A stretch of 64,000 nucleotides of DNA from Azophilus sp965247035 (GCA_965247035.1 CBDFGJ010000003.1:558001-622000), one strand, 5' to 3'. Shown: positions 43,483-52,720, counted from the first letter of the stretch. Notes: generated by a model from the sequence alone, not told the origin. Numbers and translations are program-made.

Positions 43483-45129
43483 ATGACCAAGAAGACCTTG
43501 CGCCCGATCACTGACGTGGCGTCCGATCTCGGGCTTGCCCCCAGCGACATCGAATTGTACGGCGAGGGCAAGGCGAAGGTTCCCCTTGACGCCTTCCCCA
43601 GCCGCCAGGTTCCGGGCAAGTTGGTGGTCGTTACCGCCATTACGCCCCCGCCGGCCGGCGTGGGCAAATCCACCGTGGCGGTGGGCCTGACCCAAGGGCT
43701 TGGCAGCATCGGCAAGAACGCCGCGCTGACCATACGCCAACCCTCGCTCGGTCCCGTGTTTGGGCACAAAGGAGGCGGCACCGGCGGCGGCCGGACCACA
43801 GTGCAACCGGCCGAGGAGATCAATTTGCATTTCACCGGCGACTTTCACGCCATCGAATCGGCCCATAATCTGTTGGCGGCAATGACGGACAACGCCGTCC
43901 ACCATCAGGTCGTGCAAAGGCTGGATGCGCAAGACATCACTTGGCGCCGGGTGACGGATGCGGAGGACCGTTCGTTGCGACAGATCGTCATCGGCGCCAG
44001 CGTCAACGGGCCGATGCGGGAGGCCTGTTTCGACATTTCGGCGACCTCGGAGATCATGGCGATTCTGGCCCTGACCTCCGGCTACGCCGATATGCGCGAG
44101 CGGTTGGGCGACATCGTGGTTGGTTGGAGCAAGGATCAGAAGCCGGTGCGGGCGCGTGATATCGGCGGCATTGGCGCCATGATGGCGCTTCTGCGCGACG
44201 CCCTGAAACCCAACTTGGCGCAAACAATCGAAGGCCAGCCGGCCATCGTGCATATGGGACCGTTCGGCAACATCGCCCACGGATGCAGCTCGATATTGGC
44301 TGATCGGTTGGCGGTCAACAGCGCCGACATCGTGGTTACGGAGGCGGGTTTCGGCGTCGATCTTGGTTTCGAGAAATTCATGGACATCAAGACCCGTCAA
44401 GGCGGGCCCAAGCCATCGGCGGCGGTTGTGGTCGCCACGATACGAGGGCTGAAGTGGCATGGCGGCGCCAAACGCAACGAGTTGGAGCGCCGCAACTTGG
44501 CGGCGGTGCGCGAGGGCGGGCGCAACTTGGCCAACGCCATCCGCATCGTGAAGATGTACGGCCTGCCGGCGGTGGTGGCCATCAATCGCTTCTCTTCCGA
44601 TAGCCGGGAGGAAATCCGGGCCGCGGCCCAAATCGCCTTGGAGGCGGGCGCCACGGCGGTTGCCGAGGCCAACGGATTCGCCGCTGGCGGTGCCGGCATG
44701 GTCGAATTGGCTGACGCCGTGTGGGCGGTAGCGCACAACGGTGACGCCGACGTCAAGTTGCTTTATGGCGACAACGAGCCTTTGTCCGTCAAGGTCGAAC
44801 GATTGGCGAAGGACATCTATCAGGCGGGCTGCATCGAGTGGGGGCCGAAAACCGAGGCGATGGCGCAGCGGTTGACTGAGTTTGGTTGGAACTATCCAAT
44901 TTGCATGGCGAAAACCCATCTTTCCATATCCGCCAAACGGGAATTGCTGAATGTTCCAATCGGGCACACGCTGCCGATTCGCGAACTCAGGGTGCAGGCC
45001 GGCGCACGGCAGATCGTCACCTTGGCTGGGGACATCAACACCTTGCCTGGCCTGCCGGTGCATCCCAACGCGCTGGATATCGACATGGACGACGCGACCG
45101 GCGAGATAACCGGGATATTGAGCACGTAG
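43483..45129 (+). CDS. fhs: formate-tetrahydrofolate ligase
   Basis: A 548-residue ATP-dependent ligase producing 10-formyl-THF for one-carbon metabolism. Conserved segments are LRQPSLGPVFGHKGGGTGGG, INLHFTGDFHAIESAHNLL, and the C-terminal TLAGDINTLPGLPVHP. The nucleotide loop reads PPPAGVGKSTVAVGL, whereas most family members have PAGEGKTT, so two positions differ. GAGAGGT precedes the ATG. A near-copy of the start region (ATTCGAACATGACGAAGAAG) lies about 69 bases upstream at 43404-43423. No folD gene is adjacent. Confidence 0.93.
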   Translation: MTKKTLRPITDVASDLGLAPSDIELYGEGKAKVPLDAFPSRQVPGKLVVVTAITPPPAGVGKSTVAVGLTQGLGSIGKNAALTIRQPSLGPVFGHKGGGTGGGRTTVQPAEEINLHFTGDFHAIESAHNLLAAMTDNAVHHQVVQRLDAQDITWRRVTDAEDRSLRQIVIGASVNGPMREACFDISATSEIMAILALTSGYADMRERLGDIVVGWSKDQKPVRARDIGGIGAMMALLRDALKPNLAQTIEGQPAIVHMGPFGNIAHGCSSILADRLAVNSADIVVTEAGFGVDLGFEKFMDIKTRQGGPKPSAAVVVATIRGLKWHGGAKRNELERRNLAAVREGGRNLANAIRIVKMYGLPAVVAINRFSSDSREEIRAAAQIALEAGATAVAEANGFAAGGAGMVELADAVWAVAHNGDADVKLLYGDNEPLSVKVERLAKDIYQAGCIEWGPKTEAMAQRLTEFGWNYPICMAKTHLSISAKRELLNVPIGHTLPIRELRVQAGARQIVTLAGDINTLPGLPVHPNALDIDMDDATGEITGILST

Positions 45130-45595
45130 AAGCGTACTGGACCCCTTGATCGCGGGACAAGGGCGATAACTGAGTCAAATTCGCGCCCGCCCACCCCACT
45201 TAGTCGGCCTGAGTCACCCAAGACGGCAAACCACCCCGCCGTCGCGAAAGCAACACAACGAGTTCAGGGGCGGCCCAATGCGAGCGGCCGATTCTGAAGT
45301 AGAGTGGGCTTGGGGTACTGACCCGCCGGCGCGACTAGTTTGAAGTTGGCATTTTGCAGAAAAGTCAGGGCTGGGCCGCAATAGGGCAGAATGCCGACAA
45401 GGCTAGGCTTCAAACCAACAGAAGAACACGGCTGAGGGTCTAAGCCTCAACAGCCGGCAGCATCGGTTCCAGATGGCCTGCAATTGGCCGGTCAAAGCGC
45501 CCTCGTTGTAGTCCGAAGCTCCCGAAACTGTTGCCCATGCCTAGCGTCCTGTCCCATAAATTTGGGGATTCTAAAGATAAGTTGATAAAATCCGG
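45130..45595. other. intergenic region between fhs and the ISXO2-like element
   Basis: No gene that I can support in 466 bases. A CCCTTG/CAAGGG hairpin at about 45143-45163 could mark the end of fhs transcription. At 45333-45362 the sequence GGCGCGACTAGTTTGAA closely matches the minus strand at 43090-43117, so more IS-derived debris is present. At 45543-45565 CTAGCGTCCTGTCCC is a short dispersed repeat seen also at about 19427-19441 and 49152-49167. Confidence 0.4.
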
Positions 45596-45742
45596 TCATG
45601 CGACCGCTTGATCGCTGGGGATTGTTTCCTCGGGCTTATCGTCATCCGAGGGCGTGAACAGCCCCACCAACAGATGCGCGGCGTTGTCCATGTCGCGCTC
45701 TTCTTGGCCGGTCAACTCTTGCTGCTTGGGTTCGTCGTTCAT
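45596..45742 (-). CDS. small acidic protein next to the ISXO2-like element
   Basis: A 48-residue ORF, beginning MNDEPKQQELTGQEERDM and ending PSDQAVA, with a strong GGAGGGG ribosome binding site six bases before its ATG. The composition is acidic with one hydrophobic patch (AAHLLVGLF). It follows another small ORF and the transposase on the same strand, so it may be a passenger or accessory gene of the element. I do not recognise a family. Confidence 0.45.
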   Translation of the reverse strand: MNDEPKQQELTGQEERDMDNAAHLLVGLFTPSDDDKPEETIPSDQAVA

Positions 45743-45976
45743 GGCACCCCTCCATCTGGGCTAGCATGTACGGGTTATGCTGGACGATCCACACCGGGTC
45801 GATTTCGATCTGGACAGAGGGATCAGGGCGCAGGTCGTCAAGAAGCTGAAAGCAAGCCCGATCAAGATCGGCTCGGCATCGATGACCGGATAGAAGTTCA
45901 GCATTTGCTCCAACAGGCCCCCGTCAGAGCCTGTCCATATGCTGCTGATCGCGTTGTATTCGGCTGCTTCGCTCAT
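45743..45976 (-). pseudogene. frameshifted small ORF following the ISXO2-like transposase
   Basis: An ATG at 45976 overlapping the end of the transposase frame starts MSEAAEYNAISSIWTGSDGG, continuing LLEQMLNFYPVIDAEPI. After about codon 40 the meaningful frame appears to switch: the neighbouring frame reads LDDLRPDPSVQIEIDPVWIV and QHNPYMLAQMEG, up to the ribosome binding site of the next small ORF. One frameshift would thus yield a protein of about 75 residues. Function unknown; the overlap suggests it travelled with the element. Confidence 0.45.
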
Positions 45977-46909
45977 TCCGTGAGCTCCGCGTCGGTCATC
46001 TTGCCGACCATTCCACGGAACAGCGCGGTCAACCGATCTTCGGTGTCGATCTCCACGTTGCCTTCGCTCAGCCGGAATGTGAGCTCATTGACGTATGCCC
46101 TCATGTGCTGCTTGCTCCATCCGTGATAGATGCTGTGGTATCCGTTGCTTGAGGACCGTCCACACCCTCTCGATGGAGTTGGCATGGACCTTCCCGCTGA
46201 CGTATTTCCCGGCAGAGTGATTCACGCTCTCGTGCTCGTAGAACATCCCGGTTGCCGGATTGTAGGCGCTCGCTCCATAGGTGTAGGTGGCGGAACCCGT
46301 CTCGACGGTGCAGTGAATCGCCTTGGCGACCGTCGTCGATTGCTCCGCCTTGTCTACCGGCGCGGCCTTGACCTTGCCGCCGCGTTCCCGCATATCCAAG
46401 ATGGCGGCTTTGCCTACCGGACCGCGACCCGCTTTCAGCTTCTTGGATTCGTGCTTGTTGGCTTCTTTACTACCGATGTAGGTTTCGTCAACCTCGATCG
46501 TGCTGCGCAACGCTTCCATCCCGCCCCCGTACAGGATGCGTAGACGGTGAAGCATATACCAGGCGGTCGGATACGACACGGACAGTTCCTTGGAGGGTTA
46601 AATGGCGGATATCCCTTTGCGGGCCGCCATCAGCAAGTAAGCGGTAAAGAGCCATTTGCTGGGACCGATGCGGCCATGCTCCAGTGGCGTGCCCGTCCAT
46701 GCGTTGAAGTAGCCCCGGCAATCGCCACGCCAGTATTGGCCGACCTTCTTCTGAGCGGTGATCTTCTCCATGCCGCCACACTTCATGCAGACAGGCGTAT
46801 CGCCCCATCGGATGCGCTCCAGATACCGGATGGGCGACTCCTTGGTAGGGTATCGGGTCATCAGATCGAAGAGGCTGAGAGTGTTGGTAATGCGCTTTTT
46901 GGTGGCCAT
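45973..46909 (-). pseudogene. ISXO2-like (IS1595-type) transposase, dead
   Basis: The minus-strand reading is a complete IS1595/ISXO2-type transposase interrupted twice. The N-terminal zinc ribbon region (CMKCGGMEKI, YWRGDCRGYF) and the helix TPLEHGRIGPSKWLF run to an in-frame TAA at 46598-46600, where relatives have Gln (ISAI-stop-PSKELSVSYPT). The DDE-like domain resumes with EVDETYIGSKEANKH and KVHANSIERVW. Near 46135 a frameshift switches to NGYHSIYHGWSKQHMRAYV, ending GKMTDAELTE. One nonsense change plus one frameshift make it inactive. Terminal repeats were not resolved. Confidence 0.8.
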
Positions 46910-46989
46910 GTCGTTTCCTTGAATGCTGTACGTATTATCAGGGATTGGGGGCTAGCTTACCAAATTGTCTTAATAATTCTCATCAATTT

Positions 46990-47604
46990 CTATGGTTTCA
47001 GGGCGTTGCTTTGCCCCCCGTTCAGCCAGTTGTTGATGACGCTCAACAGTTCATCGACGCCCCCGCCCCGGGTGGCCGAAAACAACTGGGCGGTGATGTC
47101 GGCGTTCAGCCTTTGGCGATAGCGGGCCAGAGCGTTGGACCGCGCTCCATGCTTTAGCTTGTCTGCCTTGTTCAGCAAAATATGCAAGGGCATTTCAGAG
47201 GCCAAGGCCCATTCGATCAGGTCTTCGTCAAAGGCCATGCCTGGGTGGCGTATGTCGGTGACCAAAATGATTCCGGCGAGTTGCACGCGCTGGCTGAGAT
47301 AGTTGTTAACGCTGCTCTGCCACCCGGCTTGGGCGCGGGCGGACGCTTGCGCGTAGCCGTAGCCCGGCAAGTCCACCAACTTGGAGCCACCCGGCAGGGA
47401 GAAGAAGTTCAACAGGCGGGTGCGGCCCGGGGTTTTGCTGATGTGGGCGGTTCGACGGCTGCCTGTTAGGCGATTCAGCACACTTGATTTGCCGGCGTTG
47501 GAGCGCCCGGCGAAGGCGACCTCCAACTCGTTCCCTGCCGGGCATTGAGCCAGGTCGGGAGCGCTGCCAAGAAATTCAACATGAAGACGGTTGCCCTGAG
47601 CCAT
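46990..47604 (-). CDS. engB: ribosome biogenesis GTPase EngB (YihA/YsxC)
   Basis: A 204-residue TrmE-Era-EngA-EngB-type GTPase needed for large-subunit assembly. G1 is GRSNAGKSS, G2 the conserved Thr in SKTPGRTR, G3 DLPGYGYA, G4 LNKADKLKHG, and a C-terminal SATRGGGVDEL matches G5. Standard length. It diverges from cytochrome c4, a neighbour order well known in pseudomonads. An ISXO2-like remnant lies about 80 bases downstream. Confidence 0.95.
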   Translation of the reverse strand: MAQGNRLHVEFLGSAPDLAQCPAGNELEVAFAGRSNAGKSSVLNRLTGSRRTAHISKTPGRTRLLNFFSLPGGSKLVDLPGYGYAQASARAQAGWQSSVNNYLSQRVQLAGIILVTDIRHPGMAFDEDLIEWALASEMPLHILLNKADKLKHGARSNALARYRQRLNADITAQLFSATRGGGVDELLSVINNWLNGGQSNALKP

Positions 47605-47625
47605 CCTAATTCATTCCAATTTGGG

Positions 47626-47631
47626 TATAAT
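47626..47631 (+). promoter_or_regulatory. TATAAT -10 element between engB and cytochrome c4
   Basis: A perfect TATAAT hexamer in the 117-base divergent spacer, 91 bases before the chosen cytochrome start. No convincing -35 hexamer lies at the correct distance, so assignment is tentative. Confidence 0.3.
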
Positions 47632-47721
47632 CGGCCACCGGCGCCCAGTCAGGCGATCATGCCGCAGTCATTCTAAGCCTGTATGCGACGCGCCTTGCAA
47701 TTTAAGGAGCAAAGACGCTTG

Positions 47722-48366
47722 ATGCAGTTCCGTATGTGGCTGGCCGTCCTCGGCCTAACGCTGGCGGGCGCAGTTCATGGGGCTGGGGACCCGATGGCAG
47801 GGAAGGCCATATCTCCGGCCTGTGCGGCCTGTCATGGCGCGGACGGCGCTACCGGCATTGACCCAACCTATCCAGACCTAGCCGGGCAGAGCGAGAAGTA
47901 CCTGCTCCGGCAACTGCAATTCATCCAATCCAATACACGCCAGATCCTGCTGATGACCGGCCAGTTGTGGGGCAAGTCGCCCCAGGATCTTGAGAACTTG
48001 GCCGCCTACTACGCCTCCCTGCCGGGCAAGCTAGGCCCACCGAGGGAGATGGACAAAACTTTAAGCCACGCCCAAGCCATTTATCGGGGCGGAGCGCTTG
48101 ACCGCCAAATACCGGCCTGTATGGCCTGCCACTCCCCTTCCGGGGTTGGTAACGGTCTAGCCGGCTTTCCCCGCTTGATCGGCCAGCCAGCGGCCTACAT
48201 CGTTGCGCAACTAACGGCGTACCGAGAAGGCTTGCGCACGACCGACGAAGACTACGGCGGCATGATGCGTGACTTAGCTCGGGGTCTGACGGACGGGGAG
48301 ATTGAAGCGCTGGCGCAGTATCTTGAAGGGCTCGTTCCTGCACCCCCGTCATGGGCGGCGGATTGA
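47722..48366 (+). CDS. cytochrome c4 (dihaem periplasmic cytochrome)
   Basis: A 214-residue protein with a Sec signal (MQFRMWLAVLGLTLAGAVHG) and two class I c-type domains, each with one haem site: CAACHG at about residue 35 and CMACHS at about 134. Distal Met candidates are in LLMTGQLWG and GGMMRDLARG. Cytochrome c4 shuttles electrons to terminal oxidases. The frame is open from an upstream ATG at 47683, but the signal peptide fits the ATG at 47722 (AAGGAG 16 bases upstream is somewhat far). dsbA follows after 75 bases. Confidence 0.92.
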   Translation: MQFRMWLAVLGLTLAGAVHGAGDPMAGKAISPACAACHGADGATGIDPTYPDLAGQSEKYLLRQLQFIQSNTRQILLMTGQLWGKSPQDLENLAAYYASLPGKLGPPREMDKTLSHAQAIYRGGALDRQIPACMACHSPSGVGNGLAGFPRLIGQPAAYIVAQLTAYREGLRTTDEDYGGMMRDLARGLTDGEIEALAQYLEGLVPAPPSWAAD

Positions 48367-48441
48367 GTCGGGCCGCGCATCGGGGCACAGCTGAGTTTCC
48401 CTATGCGCCGATGAAGCTGTGAATTGGCTGGAGATTCCCTA

Positions 48442-49155
48442 ATGTTTCAAGCATTCCCGTCACAAAAGCTCCAAGCCGCCCGCCAATCTTGGGTGTGTGC
48501 TGGCCACCGCCGCCCCTGTGCATTTCTGCCCAGCTTGCTATGCATCACTTGGCTGGCCGCCAGCCTGTGCCATGCGCAGGCCTATCAAGAAGGCGTTCAC
48601 TACGAACGCCTGCCGGTTCCGGTGGAGACGGCGGTGCCGCTTGAAGTCACCGAGGTATTTAGCTACGCCTGCATCCACTGCTACAGATTTGAACCCGCCC
48701 TTGAGCAGTGGCGCGCCAACCTCCCGGATGATGTCGTCTTTCGCCGCGTACCGGCAGTATTCAATAGTGCTTGGGAATTCTTGGCGCGCCTCTTCTACGC
48801 AGCGGAATTGCTGAAGGTGACGGAGACAGTGCATAAGCCCCTATTTGATGCGATTCATCGGCGCGGCCTCAACGTGCTGGATCCACAGGTGGCGACGGCC
48901 ATCTTTCGGGAAGCCGCCGCTGTGGACGCCAAGGCGTTCAATGATGCGTTGGGTTCCTTCGCCGTGGCAAGCCAAGTGCAGCGTGGGAAGGCGGCCAGCA
49001 AAGCCTACCGGGTGACCGCCGTGCCAACGCTGATTGTCAATGGCAAGTTCCGCATCGATTCTGGCATGTTGAATGGAGGCCAAGGGGATATGCTGCGGGT
49101 TGCCGATTACCTGATCGATGCGGAAGGGGCGGCGCAGGCCGAGCCCGAAGGCTAG
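48442..49155 (+). CDS. dsbA: thiol:disulfide interchange protein DsbA, CIHC variant
   Basis: A 237-residue periplasmic thioredoxin-fold oxidase. A long N-region and hydrophobic core (FLPSLLCITWLAASLCHAQA) form the signal. The mature part has EVFSYACIHCYRFEPAL; the active site is CIHC, while typical DsbA has CPHC. The cis-proline loop is AVPTLIVNG. GGAG lies before the ATG at 48442. It has the usual place after cytochrome c4. Changing Pro to Ile between the cysteines should alter redox potential, so activity may be shifted. Confidence 0.92.
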   Translation: MFQAFPSQKLQAARQSWVCAGHRRPCAFLPSLLCITWLAASLCHAQAYQEGVHYERLPVPVETAVPLEVTEVFSYACIHCYRFEPALEQWRANLPDDVVFRRVPAVFNSAWEFLARLFYAAELLKVTETVHKPLFDAIHRRGLNVLDPQVATAIFREAAAVDAKAFNDALGSFAVASQVQRGKAASKAYRVTAVPTLIVNGKFRIDSGMLNGGQGDMLRVADYLIDAEGAAQAEPEG

Positions 49156-49166
49156 TGTTCTGTCCC

Positions 49167-50015
49167 ATGCCGGTCAAGATGGCGGCAAGCGCAGCAACGG
49201 GCAGTGACCGCCGAGGCCGCCCCATCCCGCCACCGCTGAGCCTGCCCCGGCCCTTAGCTGCACGCCCCGCAAGTAGGGCCGGCGCTCTCAAGCTGCTCAG
49301 CTTCAACATACAGGTTGGCATCAAGACCAGCCGCTATCGCCAGTACGTGACCAAGGGCTGGAAGCACCTCTTGCCCGATGTTCGACCAGCGCAAAACCTG
49401 CGGCGCATCGCCCAGGTGGTGGCTCCCTACGATTTGGTGGCGCTTCAGGAAATCGATGGTGGCAGCCTGCGCAGCGGCTTTATCAACCAAGTGGAGTACA
49501 TCGCCGCCCAAGCGGGATTCCCCTATTGGTACGCCCAGCTCAATCGCGACTTCGGCCCCTTGGCCCAGCATGGCAATGGTCTATTGACGCGGATAGAGCC
49601 CCGGGGCCTAGAAGACCACAAACTGCCAGGTGCCATTCCGGGCCGAGGCGCCATCGTCGCCCGGGTTCCCTGCCAAGGCGAGGAGATCCTTTTTGTTCTG
49701 CTGCATCTATCCCTTGGCGGCCGGTCGCGGCATTTGCAGTTGGCGTATGTGCGGGAATTGATTCAAGGCGTTGACCATGCAGTGGTGATGGGCGATATGA
49801 ACAGCCACCTGTCGCGCTTGCTCATCCGTTCGCCGCTCATCCGCAGCTCGCTGCGCCCAGCGGCGCCGCAACGTCCCACTTGGCCGGCTTGGCGCCCGAC
49901 CTTAGCCTTGGATCATGTCCTAGTGACGCCGGGCATTCGAGTGGAGGACCATGAGGTGCTCGACTGTCACCTATCCGACCACCGGCCCATCGCCGTCAGC
50001 CTGCGTCCCCACTAG
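49167..50015 (+). CDS. endonuclease/exonuclease/phosphatase family protein
   Basis: An EEP-fold hydrolase of about 282 residues. Motifs are LSFNIQVGI (Asn), VALQEIDGGSLRSG (metal-binding Glu), GNGLLTR, LLHLSLGG (His), VVMGDMNSHL (Asp/Asn) and the terminal CHLSDHRPIAV (SDHRP). It resembles small EEP proteins next to dsbA in Pseudomonas. The frame is open from a GTG at 49155 overlapping the dsbA stop; I use the ATG at 49167, but the first about 35 residues are low-complexity and the real start may be later. Confidence 0.85.
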   Translation: MPVKMAASAATGSDRRGRPIPPPLSLPRPLAARPASRAGALKLLSFNIQVGIKTSRYRQYVTKGWKHLLPDVRPAQNLRRIAQVVAPYDLVALQEIDGGSLRSGFINQVEYIAAQAGFPYWYAQLNRDFGPLAQHGNGLLTRIEPRGLEDHKLPGAIPGRGAIVARVPCQGEEILFVLLHLSLGGRSRHLQLAYVRELIQGVDHAVVMGDMNSHLSRLLIRSPLIRSSLRPAAPQRPTWPAWRPTLALDHVLVTPGIRVEDHEVLDCHLSDHRPIAVSLRPH

Positions 50016-50038
50016 TCAGCCTCCGCTCCCGCTGAATA

Positions 50039-52720
50039 ATGAGCCAGACAACGCCCGCCAGCGCTGCCAGCGAAGCAAACGCTGATCAATCTTGGCCGCT
50101 GGAGCAGAGGGAGTGGCTGGAAGCCCTCGCCGACGTGCTGGATGTACGCGGCGAAGGGGCCGCCAAGGGGCTGTTGCTGAACTTGCAGCAATACTTGAGC
50201 CGGCAGGGCGTGGTGATGACCGAAGCGGCTCTGAACACCCCCTACAAAAACACCATCGACATCAAGGATCAGCCCCAATACCCAGGCGATGTTGAACTGG
50301 AGACGCGTATCGGCAACCTGATTCGCTGGAACGCCGTCGCCGCAGTGCAGCAGGCGGTTGACAGCGGCTCCGGCGTCGGCGGGCACATCGCCACCTATTT
50401 ATCGGCCGCCACCATGATGGAAGTGGGGCTGAATCATGTGTTTCGGGTTGGCGAAGGTCCCGGCCAAGGCGACCAAGTGCATTTTCAACCCCACACCGCG
50501 CCGGGGGTTTACGCCAGGGCCTACTTGGAAGGCCGTCTGACCGAAACTCAACTAAGCAACTTCCGGCGGGAGTTGGGCGAAGGTGGCGGCTTACCCTCCT
50601 ATCCCCATCCGCGCCGCCTACCCTGGTTCTGGATGATGCCCTCGGCCAGCATGGGGCTGTCCACGCCCTGCGCCATCTACCAAGCGCGGTTTGCCAAATA
50701 CTTGGAATGCCGCGGGTTGAAAAAACCGAGTCCAGGCAAGATCTGGGCTTTCATCGGCGATGGCGAAGCGGATGAACCCGAAGTTCTGGGCACCATCAAC
50801 ATCGCTAGCCGGGAGGAGTTGGACAATTTGGTGTTGGTGGTCAATTGCAATCTACAACGGCTGGATGGGCCGGTTCGCGGCAACGGCAAGATCATTCAAG
50901 AGCTTGAACGCTCCTTCCGAGGCGCGGACTGGCACGTCATCAAGGTGATCTGGGGCAGCGGCTGGGACCCGATTCTGGCGCGGGACCATAACGGCGTCCT
51001 GCAGGCCCGTATGGAGCAGGCCGTGGATGGGGACTACCAAATGTACACCGTCTCCCCCGGCGATGTGGTGCGGGAGCACTGGGTGGAGCATACGCCGGAA
51101 CTGCGTGAACTGATGAAGACCCTGACCGACGAGGAAGTGCGCTCCATCAAACGTGGCGGACAGGACCATCAGAAGATCTACGCCGCCTTCCACCAAGCCG
51201 CCGCAGTTAGCGGCAAACCCTGCGTTGTGCTGCTGAAAACCGTCAAGGGTGATGGTTTGGGCCGCGGCACCGAGGGCAGCAACACAGTCCATCAGAAGAA
51301 ATACCTAAGCCCGCAGGAGCGGCGGGAGTTGGCTAGGCGGCTTGAGATCCCCCTGCCGGACGAGGATGTGGTGGCCGCTGCGTTCTATCGCCCGGACGAG
51401 GATTCCGCCGATCTGCAATACCTGAAGTCGAGGCGAGAAGCCCTCGGCGGGTTCCTGCCGGCACGGGAGGTTCGCTGCCCCCGCTTGGACCCGCCGCCGC
51501 TCAGCTTGTTCCAGAACATGTTGGAAGGCTCAGCCCGGGAAGCCTCCACCACCATGGTGGTGGTGCGTATGCTGTCGCGCCTTTTGCGGGACAAGAGGTT
51601 GGGGCAATACATCGTGCCCATTGTGCCGGACGAGGCGCGCACCTTCGGCATGGACGGCCTGTTCCCCCAAGCTGGCATTTATTCCCCTGAAGGCCAGCGC
51701 TACCAGCCGGTGGATGCGGGCACCATTGCGCCCTATAAGGAATCCAAGAACGGCCAAATTCTGCAGGAGGGCATCTGCGAGACCGGTGCGATGGCGTCGT
51801 TTCTGGCCGCCGGCACCGCCTACGCCAACCACGGCTTGCCCATGATTCCCTTCTACATCTTCTATTCCATGTTCGGCTTTCAGCGCGTAGGCGACATGAT
51901 CTGGGCCTGCGGCGACATGATGTGCAAGGGCTTTTTGCTCGGCGGCACTTCCGGGCGCACCACCTTGAATGGCGAGGGAGTGCAGCACCAAGACGGCCAT
52001 TCACAGCTTGTGGCCAGCACCATTCCCAACCTTAAAAGCTACGACCCAGCCTTCGGCTTCGAGATTGCGCTGATTGTACGCGACGGCATTCGCGCCATGT
52101 ATCAGGAGCAGGAGGACCTGTTTTACTACATCACGGTGACCAATCAGGCCTACCGCATGCCGTCCATGCCGCAAGGGGTGGAGCCGGGCGTGCTCAAAGG
52201 CATGTACTGCTTCGAGCGCCAAGCGGGCGCCGAGGTCAACCTGTTCGGCAGTGGCGCGGTGATGGCGGAGGTGTTGCGGGCCAAGGAACTGCTTGCAGAC
52301 CTAGGCATAGCCTGCAACATTTGGAGCGTAACCAGCTACAATGAGTTGGCCCGCCAAGCCCGAGAAGTGGAGCGGCAACGGCTTTTGAGCGTAGGGGATT
52401 GCGAGGAATTGCCCTTTGTGCAGTCTCAGCTTGCTGACGAGCAGGGTGTGTTCATCGCCGCCTCAGACTACATGAAGGCGCTGCCGGGCATGATCTCGCC
52501 CTGGATTCCCGGACCCTACGCCATACTGGGCACGGATGGGTTTGGCATGTCGGAATCCCGGCAGCGCTTGCGCAACTACTTTGAGGTTTCCGGGGAATGG
52601 GTTGCCTTTGCCGCGCTCTCCACTCTGGCTCAGAGTAATCTGGCATCGGCCGGAGCGGCGCACGACTTCGCCGCCGCGCACGATTTGGACCTGACGCGAG
52701 CCGACCCAGCCCGAGGCTGA
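50039..52720 (+). CDS. aceE: pyruvate dehydrogenase E1 component, homodimeric type
   Basis: A 893-residue thiamine-diphosphate E1 that decarboxylates pyruvate and acetylates the lipoyl E2. The ThDP motif is FIGDGEADEPEVLG...NCNLQRLDG at residues 238-282; YLSAATMMEVG, WFWMMPSASMGL, TVKGDGLG and the C-terminal FGMSESRQRLRNYFEV are typical of AceE. Size is normal. The expected neighbours aceF and lpd do not follow; the gene is followed by IS1380-type debris. The TAATG start context has a weak ribosome binding site. Confidence 0.96.
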   Translation: MSQTTPASAASEANADQSWPLEQREWLEALADVLDVRGEGAAKGLLLNLQQYLSRQGVVMTEAALNTPYKNTIDIKDQPQYPGDVELETRIGNLIRWNAVAAVQQAVDSGSGVGGHIATYLSAATMMEVGLNHVFRVGEGPGQGDQVHFQPHTAPGVYARAYLEGRLTETQLSNFRRELGEGGGLPSYPHPRRLPWFWMMPSASMGLSTPCAIYQARFAKYLECRGLKKPSPGKIWAFIGDGEADEPEVLGTINIASREELDNLVLVVNCNLQRLDGPVRGNGKIIQELERSFRGADWHVIKVIWGSGWDPILARDHNGVLQARMEQAVDGDYQMYTVSPGDVVREHWVEHTPELRELMKTLTDEEVRSIKRGGQDHQKIYAAFHQAAAVSGKPCVVLLKTVKGDGLGRGTEGSNTVHQKKYLSPQERRELARRLEIPLPDEDVVAAAFYRPDEDSADLQYLKSRREALGGFLPAREVRCPRLDPPPLSLFQNMLEGSAREASTTMVVVRMLSRLLRDKRLGQYIVPIVPDEARTFGMDGLFPQAGIYSPEGQRYQPVDAGTIAPYKESKNGQILQEGICETGAMASFLAAGTAYANHGLPMIPFYIFYSMFGFQRVGDMIWACGDMMCKGFLLGGTSGRTTLNGEGVQHQDGHSQLVASTIPNLKSYDPAFGFEIALIVRDGIRAMYQEQEDLFYYITVTNQAYRMPSMPQGVEPGVLKGMYCFERQAGAEVNLFGSGAVMAEVLRAKELLADLGIACNIWSVTSYNELARQAREVERQRLLSVGDCEELPFVQSQLADEQGVFIAASDYMKALPGMISPWIPGPYAILGTDGFGMSESRQRLRNYFEVSGEWVAFAALSTLAQSNLASAGAAHDFAAAHDLDLTRADPARG

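Noticed and set aside
43288..45063. 591-residue minus-strand ORF opposite fhs
   Set aside because: Antisense shadow of a high-GC gene; composition is His/Gln/Val/Gly-rich without family motifs, while the plus strand encodes a complete formate-THF ligase.
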